A stretch of DNA of 64,000 nucleotides from Streptomyces sp. CB02959. Lineage in GTDB: Bacteria; Actinomycetota; Actinomycetes; Streptomycetales; Streptomycetaceae. The stretch covers positions 161,775 to 225,774 of the forward strand of contig NZ_NNBP01000017.1 in the NCBI RefSeq assembly GCF_002803155.1, written 5' to 3'. A program made the translations under genes and the position numbers. The notes beneath the pieces were generated by a model. It worked only from the letters and a program-made list of their open reading frames with translations, was not told where the DNA came from and did not search any database. This document shows, in pieces, positions 32,556-41,129 of this stretch. Position 1 is the stretch's first letter. Every line of letters begins with the position of its first letter.

Positions 32556-32965
32556 TGACCCAGCTCCTCGTGGTGCTCCTCACAAGGCCGCGACCGTACC
32601 CCACGGGGAAGACGGGCGGGAGTGCGGTACCACGCCGCGGCGCCGGGGCATCCGGAACCGGCCAGGCCGGGAAATCGGGTTACTTGGGGTAACCGCGGAC
32701 ATTATCCAGTCGATACGTGCTCGGACGAACACCGTGCCGGGACCGGATCTGCACCGAATCTCTGCATCCGTCACCACGTCAGAGCACGTCGGAGGGATAT
32801 TCCGAGGTGCTGCGACGATCCGCTGGAGGTTCCCGGGAGATCCCGGTCAGGCGCCGTACGCCCCGCCGGTGCCGTCCGGGGAGGGGTGACGAGACCGGAT
32901 AAGACGGCGGATTCCACCCCCGGTCCCGGCCGGGATCCGCCGGACCGGCCCTGGAACCGGGGCGC
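32556..32965. other. Intergenic region with a palindromic site
   Basis: A 410-base gene-free region between the acyl-CoA ligase start and the LysR stop. GGTTAC-N5-GTAACC (32678-32694) is a 6-bp inverted repeat 123 bases upstream of the ligase and could be an operator. No RNA gene or convincing small ORF is seen. Confidence 0.45.
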
Positions 32966-33829
32966 CTACGGGAGGTGCAGCCGGTCGCCGCCCGCCAGGA
33001 TCGCCTCGGCCAGCGCCTCCGCCGGGCCGCGCGCCGCCCCCGTCCGCTCCCCGTGCAGCAGCGCGAAGTCCACCCCGCCCAGCTCCGGCAGCCCGGCCCG
33101 GGACGGTATCCGCACCAGGCCCGGCGGGATCATCCCGAGCGTGTGCGCCATCACGCCCAGCCCCGCCCGGGTCGCCGCGATCAGCCCGTTCAGGCTTCCG
33201 CTGGTGCAGGCGATCCGCCATTCCCGGCCCTGCCGCTCCAGTGCCTCCAGGGCCCGCGCCCGGGTCACCGCGGGTGGCGGGAAAACGACCAGCGGAACCG
33301 GCCGCTGCGGATCCAACCGCAGCCGCTCGCCCCCCACCCACACCAGCCGGTCCCGCCACACCAGCCGCCCCTGCCGTCCCTCCGGCCGCCGTTTGGCGAG
33401 GACGAGATCGAGCCGGCCGGCCGCCAGCAACTCGTGCAGGGTGCCGGACAGTTCCACGGTCAGCTCCAGGTCCACCTCCGGGTGGTCCCGCCGGAACCCC
33501 TCCAGCACCTCCGGCATCCGCGTCAGCACGAAGTCCTCGGACGCGCCGAAGCGCAGCCGCCCGCGCAGCCGGGTCCCGGCGAAGAAGCTCGCCGCCCGTT
33601 CGTTGGCCTCCAGGATGGTGCGCGCGAAACCGAGCATCGCCTCGCCGTCCTCGGTGAGCTCCACGGCATGGGTGTCCCGCGCGAACAGCCGCCGCCCGGC
33701 GGCCTCCTCCAGCTTCCGCACGTGCTGGCTCACCGTGGACTGGCGCAGCCCCAGCCGGTGCGCGGCCTGGGTGAAACTCAGCGTCTGCGCCACGGCCAGG
33801 AAGGTGCGCAGCTGCGCCGGCTCGAACAC
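32966..33829 (-). CDS. LysR-family regulator
   Basis: A 287-residue LysR protein. The N-terminal HTH is FEPAQLRTFLAVAQTLSFTQAAHRLGLRQSTVSQHVRKLE, and the substrate-binding domain covers residues 90-285. It starts with GTG at 33829, GAGGAGG lying upstream. It is divergent from the symporter gene at 33978, the usual layout in which a LysR protein controls its neighbour; the inducer would be the transported compound. Confidence 0.9.
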   Translation of the reverse strand: MFEPAQLRTFLAVAQTLSFTQAAHRLGLRQSTVSQHVRKLEEAAGRRLFARDTHAVELTEDGEAMLGFARTILEANERAASFFAGTRLRGRLRFGASEDFVLTRMPEVLEGFRRDHPEVDLELTVELSGTLHELLAAGRLDLVLAKRRPEGRQGRLVWRDRLVWVGGERLRLDPQRPVPLVVFPPPAVTRARALEALERQGREWRIACTSGSLNGLIAATRAGLGVMAHTLGMIPPGLVRIPSRAGLPELGGVDFALLHGERTGAARGPAEALAEAILAGGDRLHLP

Positions 33830-33977
33830 GGACGACCCCTCCTCATCTGCGGGTTATCGCTCTTCATGATGACAGTCACCACAGTAAGAGGGGTTCCCGA
33901 TCGCCGTTCCGCCCGGCAGTCTGGAGAGGGCACCGTCCATGCCACCGTCCGTGAGCCGTCGAACCCGAAGAGAGACC

Positions 33978-35123
33978 ATGCGCCGCCCTGTGTTCCGCCT
34001 GCCCTCCTGGCTCCCCGTGGACGGTTACATCCTCGCGTTGCTCGGCACGGTCGGGCTCGCCGCCCTGCTGCCGGCCCGCGGCGCCGCCGCCACCGTCGCG
34101 GACGGCGCCTCCACCGGGGCCGTCGCCCTGCTGTTCTTCCTCTACGGGGCCCGGCTCTCCACCCGGGAGGCGATGGACGGGCTGCGCCACTGGCGCCTCC
34201 ACCTGACCACCCTGGCCTGCACGTTCCTGGTCTTCCCGGTGCTCGGCCTGGCCGCCCGCGGCCTGGTTCCCCTCGTGCTCCCGCCCGCCCTGTACACCGG
34301 CCTGCTGTTCCTGTGCCTGGTGCCGTCGACGGTCCAGTCCTCCATCGCCTTCACCTCCATCGCCCGCGGCAACGTGGCGGCGGCGATCTGCGCCGGCTCG
34401 TTCTCCAGCATCGTGGGCATCGTCCTCACCCCGCTGCTGGCGGGACTGGTGCTGCCCGGCAACGGCGGCGGCGGCTTCTCCGCGCACTCCCTGGTGTCGA
34501 TCGTCTGCCAACTGCTGCTCCCGTTCCTCGCCGGGCAGCTGCTGCGGCGCTGGGTCGGCGGGTTCCTCACCCGGCACAAGAAGGTCCTCGGCTACGTCGA
34601 CCGCGGCTCGATCCTGCTGGTCGTCTACGCCGCGTTCAGCGCCGGCATGGTGCAGGGCATCTGGCACCAGGTCTCCCCGCTGCGGCTGCTGTGCCTGCTG
34701 GGTGTGGAGGCGGTGCTGCTGGCGGTCATGCTGACGGCCACCTCGTACGGCTCGAAGAAGCTGGGCTTCCCGCGTGCCGACCGGATCGCGATCACCTTCG
34801 CCGGCTCCAAGAAGAGCCTGGCCGCCGGGCTCCCGATGGCAAGCGTCCTCTTCGGCGCCCAGGCGGGGCTGGCGGTGCTGCCGCTGATGGTGTTCCACCA
34901 GATGCAGCTGATGGTGTGTGCGGTGCTGGCCAAGCGGTATGCGGCGCAGCCGGACGCCGACGGGCAGCCGGTGGTCGGGCCCGGTGGCTCCGGACCCGAC
35001 CGGTCCGGTCAGCGGCCGCCGTCCACCCGGTCCAGCGGGAGCCCGAGCACCAGCGGGCCGGCCACCGAGTTGCCGCCGACGCGCACCCGGGAGAGTTCGG
35101 CGTCGGTCAGGGCCCGGCGGTAG
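33978..35123 (+). CDS. Bile acid:sodium symporter-family transporter
   Basis: A 381-residue membrane protein of the SBF-like (PF13593-type) group with nine to ten TM segments. Family landmarks are LYGARLSTREAMDGLRHWRLHLT, VPSTVQSSIAFTSIARGN (crossing helix) and FAGSKKSLAAGLPMASVLF. It probably exports or imports an organic anion; the substrate is unknown. ATG 33978 is chosen over 33939 as the more typical N-terminus. The last 35 codons run antisense through the end of the sialidase gene (115-base tail-to-tail overlap) and are low-complexity, an unusual extension. Confidence 0.85.
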   Translation: MRRPVFRLPSWLPVDGYILALLGTVGLAALLPARGAAATVADGASTGAVALLFFLYGARLSTREAMDGLRHWRLHLTTLACTFLVFPVLGLAARGLVPLVLPPALYTGLLFLCLVPSTVQSSIAFTSIARGNVAAAICAGSFSSIVGIVLTPLLAGLVLPGNGGGGFSAHSLVSIVCQLLLPFLAGQLLRRWVGGFLTRHKKVLGYVDRGSILLVVYAAFSAGMVQGIWHQVSPLRLLCLLGVEAVLLAVMLTATSYGSKKLGFPRADRIAITFAGSKKSLAAGLPMASVLFGAQAGLAVLPLMVFHQMQLMVCAVLAKRYAAQPDADGQPVVGPGGSGPDRSGQRPPSTRSSGSPSTSGPATELPPTRTRESSASVRARR

Positions 35124-36946
35124 ACGCGGACCTGGGCCAGCGCACCGGTGAACTGCGCCCGGCCGTCCGGCCGCTGGCCCAGGTGCACGCCGAACGTGGT
35201 GGTCCGGCTGACCGAGCCGGGGACGTCGGCGGCGCGCGTGGTCGCGGTGCCGTCCACGGTCAGCAGCAGCCGGCCGCCGACGCGGCGGAACGCGACGTGG
35301 TGCCAGTTCCCGTCGTTGTAGGCGCCGGCGCCGGTCACCTGGGCGGTGGCCGGCGGCCGGGCGCCGTCCACGGCCGTGAGGTGCGCGGTGATCCGGCCGT
35401 GCGCGGGGTCGCCCTCGATCGCGACCTGCGGGGAGCGGCTGCCCACCCCGCCCATCCACAGCAGCGGCTGTTCGCCGGTGGTGGCGCGGTAGCGGAACCA
35501 CAGGGTGCAGGTGAAGTCCCCGCCGCCCAGCGGGAGGGAGTCCCGGTAGGGGAGGCGCACGGCGTCGTCGGTGCCGTCGAAGGCGAGCGCGTGGCCGAAG
35601 GGGCCGTCGGTGAGCTCGGCGCCGCCGAGGACCAGGGCGGGCCGGGCGCCGCGGGCCAGGTCGGGGGTGGTCGGATCCGGGCCGCGGCGCGGGCCGAGCC
35701 ACCGCTCGGTGAAGCGCGCGAAGCGGATCTCGTCCCGGGCGTCGGCGGCACCGCCCTCGTAGAGCAGGCCGGTGACGGTGGGGGAGACGGCGACCAGGTC
35801 GGAGTAGCCGGACCAGTCGGCGGTGACCCGGGCGCCGCGGTCCACGCCCTCCCAGGTGCGGCCCTCGTCGTAGGAGGAGCGGATGGTCATGGAGCGGCGG
35901 CGGTCGGGGTCGGCGGGGGCGGCGAGCAGGGTGCGGCTGCGGCCGCCGGCGGCCGACGAGCGCGGCAGGCGCAGCGCCGACGCCTGCACCATCGGGGCGT
36001 AGAGGTCGGGGATCGCGCGGAACGGGGCGGCGAAGGAGTCCCCGCCGTCCCGGCTGACCGCGGCGGTGCGGTTGCCGAGGTCGGTGCCGTCCTGTTCGCG
36101 GCCGTTGACGTAGATCGAGCCGTCGCCGCGTTCCAGGAGCGTCATCTCGGACGGCTTCTGGCGGAAGGTGCCGTCCGGTGCGAGCGGCCAGCTGTCCAGC
36201 GCGCCCACCTTCCAGGTGGTGCCGCCGTCGTCGCTGTGCACGAGGGCGGCGTGGTTGGCGGTGATCCGGTTGCCCGCGTAGCTCTCGGCGTTGACGCCGA
36301 AGACCAGGCGCCCGGCGTGCCGCCCGCGGGTGAGCTGGATGCCGTGCACCGGGCCGGTGGCGTACCAGGAGTTCCACTGCCGGGGGCGGATGCTGCGGGT
36401 CAGGTCGCGGGGCGCGGACCAGGTGGCGCCGTCGTCGTCGCTGTACTGGAGGTGCGGGGTGCGGTCGCAGGGGACGTCGCAACTGAGGCCGTCGGCGCGG
36501 CCCTTGTTGTAGGTCTCGGCGAGGACGATCCGGCCGGTGCGGCGGTCCACGAGGGGCGCCGGGTTGCCGTGGGTGTCCCCGTCGCCGTGGTTGACGACCT
36601 GGAGGGGGCCCCAGGTCCGGCCGCCGTCGGTGGAGCGCTTGACGACGAGGTCGATGTCGCCGGCGTCCCCGCAGTCGTGCACCCGACCCTCGGCGAAGGC
36701 GAGGAGGGTGCCCCGGACGGTCCGCACGATGGCGGGTATACGGAAGCAGGAGTAGCCCTTCTCGTGGGCCGCCTTGAAGAGGACCTGCTGTTCGAAGCCG
36801 CTTGAGGGGGCGTCGGTGGCGGCCCGGGCGGGGGCGGTGGCCAGGGCGGCGAGCGCGGTGGCGGTCAGCGCGGCGGCGGCTGCCGGGGCGCGGCGGTGCC
36901 GGGGTCTGCGGCGGGGGAGGGGGTGCGCGCGGAGATCTGACGTCAT
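35009..36946 (-). CDS. Secreted exo-alpha-sialidase with LamG domain
   Basis: A 645-residue sialidase. The N-terminus is a Tat- or Sec-type signal (Arg cluster RRRPRHRR, then Ala-rich core, cleavage near PARAA). The beta-propeller has the FRIP motif (YSCFRIPAIV) and Asp boxes STDGGRTWG, SDDDGATWS, SDDGGTTWK and SRDGGDSFA. The Asp and Tyr/Glu catalytic residues are expected in this propeller but were not mapped. Residues 440-640 form a LamG/concanavalin-like carbohydrate-binding domain. It would release sialic acid from host or environmental glycans outside the cell. Start ATG 36946. Confidence 0.92.
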   Translation of the reverse strand: MTSDLRAHPLPRRRPRHRRAPAAAAALTATALAALATAPARAATDAPSSGFEQQVLFKAAHEKGYSCFRIPAIVRTVRGTLLAFAEGRVHDCGDAGDIDLVVKRSTDGGRTWGPLQVVNHGDGDTHGNPAPLVDRRTGRIVLAETYNKGRADGLSCDVPCDRTPHLQYSDDDGATWSAPRDLTRSIRPRQWNSWYATGPVHGIQLTRGRHAGRLVFGVNAESYAGNRITANHAALVHSDDGGTTWKVGALDSWPLAPDGTFRQKPSEMTLLERGDGSIYVNGREQDGTDLGNRTAAVSRDGGDSFAAPFRAIPDLYAPMVQASALRLPRSSAAGGRSRTLLAAPADPDRRRSMTIRSSYDEGRTWEGVDRGARVTADWSGYSDLVAVSPTVTGLLYEGGAADARDEIRFARFTERWLGPRRGPDPTTPDLARGARPALVLGGAELTDGPFGHALAFDGTDDAVRLPYRDSLPLGGGDFTCTLWFRYRATTGEQPLLWMGGVGSRSPQVAIEGDPAHGRITAHLTAVDGARPPATAQVTGAGAYNDGNWHHVAFRRVGGRLLLTVDGTATTRAADVPGSVSRTTTFGVHLGQRPDGRAQFTGALAQVRVYRRALTDAELSRVRVGGNSVAGPLVLGLPLDRVDGGR

Positions 36947-37176
36947 GGTCCGGCCTGCCCTTCGAGGCATCGGGTCGGGTCATCAGGACATCCAACGTCC
37001 TATGTGCAGATGCGACGGAAGCTACTGCCGTGCGGGGGGTGCGACAAGGAGCCTGCGTCGGTTCTCCGCGCCCGGCCCCGAATTCACTCTCCCGGGCCGG
37101 GGGCGCTGCGCCGTGTGCGCCGCCCGGGGCCGGTGGGGCGACCGGGTGTGCCCGGCCGGAACGCCCTCCCGGCGCG

Positions 37177-38118
37177 TCACGGCCGCAGCACCACCTTCCC
37201 GAGGTTGGCCCGAGCCTCGATGATCTCGTGGGCCCGCGCGGCATCCGCCAACGGCAGTTCGGCGTGGACCACGGCCCGCAGCCGGCCGGCGCCGGCCAGC
37301 TCCCACAGCTCCGCCCGGTGCCGCTCGTACCGCTCGCGGTGGACGGTGGCGAAGCGCCGCATGGTCAGCCCGGTGATGGTTTTCGCGCCGGCCAGCAACT
37401 CGTACGCGGGGACCGTGCCGCCACCGGAGTTGAAGAAGATCAGCCGTCCGCCGGGCGCGAGGGCGGCCAGTGCGCGCGGCAGCAGCTCCCCGCCCACCCC
37501 GTCCAGCACGATGTCGACCGGCTCGCCCCAGGACTCCTGGTCGTAGGTGACCACCTCGTCCGCGCCCAGTCGGTACAGGAACTCCGCCTTGGCCGGCGAG
37601 CCGACCGCGGCCACCACCCGCGGTACGCCCCGGAGCTTGGCCAGTTGGACGGCGAGGTGCCCGGTGCCGCTGGCCGCGCCGGTGATCAGCACGGACTCGG
37701 TGCCGGACGGCGCGGCGGTGCTGAGCGCGGCCAGTGCGACGTGCCCGCTGCGCACCAGTGCCACCGCCTGTACCGCGCTCGCGCCGTCGGGGATGCGGCT
37801 GGCCAGGGAGGCGGGGGCGAGGGCGAGTTCGCCGTAGGAGCCGGTGAGGGTGAGCGAGGTGACCCGGTCGCCGACCGCGAAGCCGGTGACGTCCGGTCCC
37901 AGGGCGATGACCTCGCCCGCGATCTCGCCGCCGATGACGCCGGGCAGCGGATCGCCGCCGCCCTTGCCGTCGCCGCGCACCCGGCGCACCGACGGCAGGG
38001 TGACGCCGATCGCCTCGGTGCGGACGAGGAGTTCGCCGGGGCCGGCGGTCGGGTCCTCGGCCTCCTCCAGGCGCAGGACCTCGGGGCCGCCGTAGGCATG
38101 GAATCGGACACGGCGCAC
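37177..38118 (-). CDS. Zinc-type alcohol dehydrogenase / quinone oxidoreductase
   Basis: A 313-residue MDR-superfamily enzyme of the NADPH:quinone reductase branch. It has VRFHAYGGPEVLRLEE at the start, GGEIAGEVIALGPDVTGFAVGDRV near residue 65, and the nucleotide-binding VLITGAASGTGHLAVQLAKLRG near 145. Structural zinc Cys residues are absent, as in quinone reductases. It is divergent from the MarR gene across two palindromes, so it is the probable target of that regulator and may be induced by quinones or similar electrophiles. Confidence 0.9.
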   Translation of the reverse strand: MRRVRFHAYGGPEVLRLEEAEDPTAGPGELLVRTEAIGVTLPSVRRVRGDGKGGGDPLPGVIGGEIAGEVIALGPDVTGFAVGDRVTSLTLTGSYGELALAPASLASRIPDGASAVQAVALVRSGHVALAALSTAAPSGTESVLITGAASGTGHLAVQLAKLRGVPRVVAAVGSPAKAEFLYRLGADEVVTYDQESWGEPVDIVLDGVGGELLPRALAALAPGGRLIFFNSGGGTVPAYELLAGAKTITGLTMRRFATVHRERYERHRAELWELAGAGRLRAVVHAELPLADAARAHEIIEARANLGKVVLRP

Positions 38119-38163
38119 GGGCCGTCACCTCCGGGGGAACGGGCCGCGCTGCGGCCGGTTTCA

Positions 38164-38208
38164 TTGGGTGCCCCAACGATAAGCAGAAGCCATTGGGGTT
38201 GCCAATGG
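38164..38208. promoter_or_regulatory. Two palindromes between quinone reductase and MarR
   Basis: TTGGG-TGC-CCCAA (38164-38176) and CCATTGG-N5-CCAATGG (38190-38208). Both share a CATTGGG half and lie between the two divergent starts, as expected for operators of the MarR protein. Confidence 0.6.
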
Positions 38209-38267
38209 TTTTTCGTGGGGAATCCCTACGTTGGTGGAACCCATGGATTTCTGGGTACGGTGCCCCC

Positions 38268-38717
38268 ATGGCCGACAGCCCCGCCCCCTACGCCCCCAGC
38301 CGTATCCGCACCCTCCCCAGCTGGCTGCTGGGCCGCGCCGCCGCCCGCGGCCACCGGCTCGTCGCCGAGGCGCTCGCCGCCGAGGGCATGCGGATGACGC
38401 ACCACGCCGTGCTCGCCGCGGTCGCCGAACTCGGCCCCGTCTCCCAGGCGGAACTCGGTCGGACCGTCGGCATCGACCCCAAGGACATCGTCGCGATCGT
38501 CAACGACCTCCAGAAGGACGGGCTGGTCACCCGCACCCCCGACCCCGAGGACCGGCGGAAGAACGCCATCGGGATCTCACCGGAGGGCGAGCGGCGACTG
38601 CGCCGCACCCAACGGCTCGGCGACGAGGCCAACGCCGAGCTGACCGCCGCACTCAGCGACGAGGAACGCGCGCAGCTGGTCGCGCTGCTGACCCGGATCG
38701 TGGCGCCGGGGGAGTGA
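38268..38717 (+). CDS. MarR-family regulator
   Basis: A 149-residue MarR winged-helix protein. The recognition region VSQAELGRTVGIDPKDIVAIVNDLQKDGLVTRTPDPEDRRKNAIGISPEG is characteristic (DxRxK wing motif). ATG 38268 gives the standard length. It is divergent from the quinone reductase and probably autoregulated through the palindromes at 38164-38208. Confidence 0.92.
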   Translation: MADSPAPYAPSRIRTLPSWLLGRAAARGHRLVAEALAAEGMRMTHHAVLAAVAELGPVSQAELGRTVGIDPKDIVAIVNDLQKDGLVTRTPDPEDRRKNAIGISPEGERRLRRTQRLGDEANAELTAALSDEERAQLVALLTRIVAPGE

Positions 38718-38740
38718 GCGGGGGCGTGTGCCGGGCCGCC

Positions 38741-39595
38741 TCAGCCCGCGGCGCCCGCCTCGTCCAGCGCCAGCCGGTGCGCGCCCGCGTAGACGTTCAT
38801 CGACCTCCCGCGCAGGAAGCCGACCAGCGTCAGCCCCGTTTCGGTGGCGAGGTCGACGGCCAGCGAGGACGGTGCGGAGACCGCGGCCAGCACCGGTATG
38901 CCGGCCATCACGGCCTTCTGCGCCAGCTCGAACGAGGCCCGTCCGGAGACCATCAGCACGCACGACGACAGCGGCAGTCGCCCGTCTTGGAGCGCCCGCC
39001 CGACGATCTTGTCCACCGCGTTGTGCCGCCCCACGTCCTCGCGGGCGTCGAGCAGCTCGCCGTCCGCCGTGAACAGCGCCGCCGCGTGCAGACCGCCGGT
39101 CCGGTCGAAGACCTGCTGGGCGCTCCGGAGTCGGTCGGGCAGGGCCGCCAGGGTCTCCGGGTCTATCCGGAGCGCCGGCTCCGGGGCGGTGTCCAGCGCC
39201 CAGCGGGCGGTCGTCCGCACCGCGTCCAGGCTGGCCTTGCCGCACAGCCCGCAGGACGACGTCGTGTAGAAGTTCCGCTCCAGCGTGAGGTCCGGGACGG
39301 CGACGCCCTCGGCCAGCCGGACGTCGACGACGTTGTAGGTGTTGGCGCCGTCCGCCGTCGCCCCCGCGCAGTACACGATGGTCGCCAGCTCGTCGGCGCG
39401 CGCCAGGACGCCCTCGCTGACCAGGAAGCCGGCGGCCAGCGCGAAGTCGTCACCGGGGGTGCGCATGGTGATCGCCAGCGGCTTGCCGTTCAGCCGGATC
39501 TCCAGCGGCTCCTCGGCGACCAGGGTGTCCGGCCGGCTGCTCACCGCACCGTCGCGGATCCGGATGACGCGGCGTCGCTCGGTGACCCGTCCCAT
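38741..39595 (-). CDS. fdhD: Formate dehydrogenase accessory sulfurtransferase FdhD
   Basis: A 284-residue FdhD protein. The catalytic CGLCG motif lies near residue 115 (TSSCGLCGKASL), and GEDVGRHNAVDK-type EDVGRHNAVDKIVG and the VSGRASFELAQKA segment are conserved. It transfers sulfur to the molybdenum cofactor of formate dehydrogenase. No formate dehydrogenase gene is in the window, but the oxalate operon at 47-54 kb would produce formate, giving a metabolic link. Confidence 0.93.
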   Translation of the reverse strand: MGRVTERRRVIRIRDGAVSSRPDTLVAEEPLEIRLNGKPLAITMRTPGDDFALAAGFLVSEGVLARADELATIVYCAGATADGANTYNVVDVRLAEGVAVPDLTLERNFYTTSSCGLCGKASLDAVRTTARWALDTAPEPALRIDPETLAALPDRLRSAQQVFDRTGGLHAAALFTADGELLDAREDVGRHNAVDKIVGRALQDGRLPLSSCVLMVSGRASFELAQKAVMAGIPVLAAVSAPSSLAVDLATETGLTLVGFLRGRSMNVYAGAHRLALDEAGAAG

Positions 39596-39726
39596 GTCTG
39601 ATCAGCCCCGGTTCTGTCTGCGGTGGTGGCCGCGCTCGCCGATGTCCATTGTCCGGTACGGGCGTTCACCGGCGCCGCCGGTGCGGACCGCCGCGGCGGT
39701 CTGTGGAGAAGCGGGCGCGCTCAGTA

Positions 39727-39736
39727 GACTGTAGAC
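39727..39736 (+). promoter_or_regulatory. Candidate GntR operator half-site
   Basis: GACTGTAGAC, 25 bases before the GntR start, shares the eight bases AGACTGTA (with the preceding A) with the palindrome upstream of the oxalate operon at 53970-53983. Confidence 0.4.
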
Positions 39737-39761
39737 GATAGCCAATCAGGGAGGGGACCCG

Positions 39762-40445
39762 ATGCTGTCCAGAGGACTGCCGCAGGGCGCCGTACCGAAG
39801 CTCGAACGCCCCGGCCCGCTGCGCGAGCGCGTCTACGAGACGCTGCTCGAACTCATCACCACCCGTGCGCTCCGCCCCGGCCAGCACCTGGTCGAGAGCG
39901 AACTGGCGGGCCACCTCGGGGTCTCCCGCCAGCCGGTCCGCGAGGCGCTCCAGCGGCTCGCCACCGACGGCTGGGTCGATCTGCGCCCCGCCCAGGGCGC
40001 CTTCGTCCATGAGCCCACCGAGGACGAGGCCGACCAGCTGCTGACGGTCCGTACGCTGCTGGAGGCCGAGGCCGCCCGGCTCGCCGCGGTCCACGCCGAC
40101 CCGTCCGGCATCGCCGAGCTGGAGCGGCTCTGTACGCAGGGCGAGCGCGCCGTCCAGGACGACGACGTGGAGACCGCGGTGGCGCTCAACGCCGCGTTTC
40201 ACGCCAAGGTGACCGAGCTGGCCGGCAACGCCGTGCTCGCCGAACTGGCCGCGCAGGTCGGGCGGCGGGTGCGCTGGTACTACACCCCGGTCGCCCGCAG
40301 GCGCGGCAGCCGGTCCTGGGCCGAGCACCGGGACCTGATCGCCGCGATCGCCGACGGCGACGAGGCCCGCGCCACCGCCGTGATGCGCGCACACACCGAG
40401 CACACCCGCCGGACATACCACGAACGCGACGGCGAGGACGCCTGA
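39762..40445 (+). CDS. GntR/FCD-family regulator
   Basis: A 227-residue FadR-type GntR protein. The winged helix covers residues 15-75 (LRERVYETLLELITTRALRPGQHLVESELAGHLGVSRQPVREALQRL) and the FCD domain 90-215, with metal-binding His positions in LNAAFHAKV and AEHRDLIAAI. FCD regulators usually sense small carboxylates. GGGAGG is 11 bases upstream of ATG 39762. The shared operator half-site suggests that it controls the oxalate genes as well as itself; that is inference. Confidence 0.88.
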   Translation: MLSRGLPQGAVPKLERPGPLRERVYETLLELITTRALRPGQHLVESELAGHLGVSRQPVREALQRLATDGWVDLRPAQGAFVHEPTEDEADQLLTVRTLLEAEAARLAAVHADPSGIAELERLCTQGERAVQDDDVETAVALNAAFHAKVTELAGNAVLAELAAQVGRRVRWYYTPVARRRGSRSWAEHRDLIAAIADGDEARATAVMRAHTEHTRRTYHERDGEDA

Positions 40446-40615
40446 TCCGGGCCGCGACCGCGGATGGCCGATCCTCGCCCCTGCCGTCCCGGGCCCGTCC
40501 GATCCGCGAGACCAGGGGAGATGACCGGCCCCCGGTTGGGTAGGGTGCAGGCGATCACGCACCAGCTGATCACGGACGAATCCCCTTGAACCCGACCAGA
40601 AACGGCGAGACGCAC

Positions 40616-41002
40616 ATGAGCGAAGGGACAGCACCGGCGGCCGGCGAAGCGGCCTCCGTCGCGGACGAGGCGGCCCGCGAGCGGCTGCTCTACCTGCGCA
40701 GCAGCATCGACAACCTCGATGCCGCGCTGGTGCATCTGCTCGCCGAGCGGTTCAAGTGCACCCAGCAGGTCGGCGAACTGAAGGCCCGGCACAGCCTGCC
40801 GCCCGCCGATCCGGCCCGCGAGGCCGCCCAGATCGCCCGCCTGCGCCGCCTGGCCGAAGACGCCCGCCTGGACCCGGCGTTCGCCGAGAAGTTCCTCAAC
40901 TTCATCATCGGCGAGGTGGTCCAGCACCACCGCGCCATCGCCGACCGGGCCGTGACCGGCGGCGGACTGGAGCCGGAGGGGCGCCGGACGGCCGCCGAGT
41001 GA
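40616..41002 (+). CDS. Chorismate mutase, AroQ type
   Basis: A 128-residue AroQ-fold chorismate mutase. The helix pattern LLYLRSSIDNLDAALVHLLAERFKCTQQVGELKARHSLPPADPAREAAQIARL contains the Arg, Lys and Arg that bind the substrate. It converts chorismate to prephenate for Phe and Tyr. ATG 40616 with GGCGAGA 5 bases upstream is preferred over TTG 40586. It is convergent with the operon whose last gene ends at 41130; that operon encodes a shikimate-dehydrogenase-like fusion, so the neighbourhood is enriched for shikimate-pathway folds. Confidence 0.9.
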   Translation: MSEGTAPAAGEAASVADEAARERLLYLRSSIDNLDAALVHLLAERFKCTQQVGELKARHSLPPADPAREAAQIARLRRLAEDARLDPAFAEKFLNFIIGEVVQHHRAIADRAVTGGGLEPEGRRTAAE

Positions 41003-41129
41003 GCATTCGGTAGGTGCCCGGGAGGCGTTTGGGAGGGGCGTCGGGTGCTGGTAAGTGCTTTTGATACCACGGCACTTGTGCCCCATCTGCTCGCAAGCCG
41101 GCACCGGACGCACGCCGATCGAGGCGGGT

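Noticed and set aside
32975..36805. 1276-codon open frame on the plus strand.
   Set aside because: It crosses the antisense of LysR and the sialidase and a shifted frame of the symporter; composition is low-complexity. A shadow frame.
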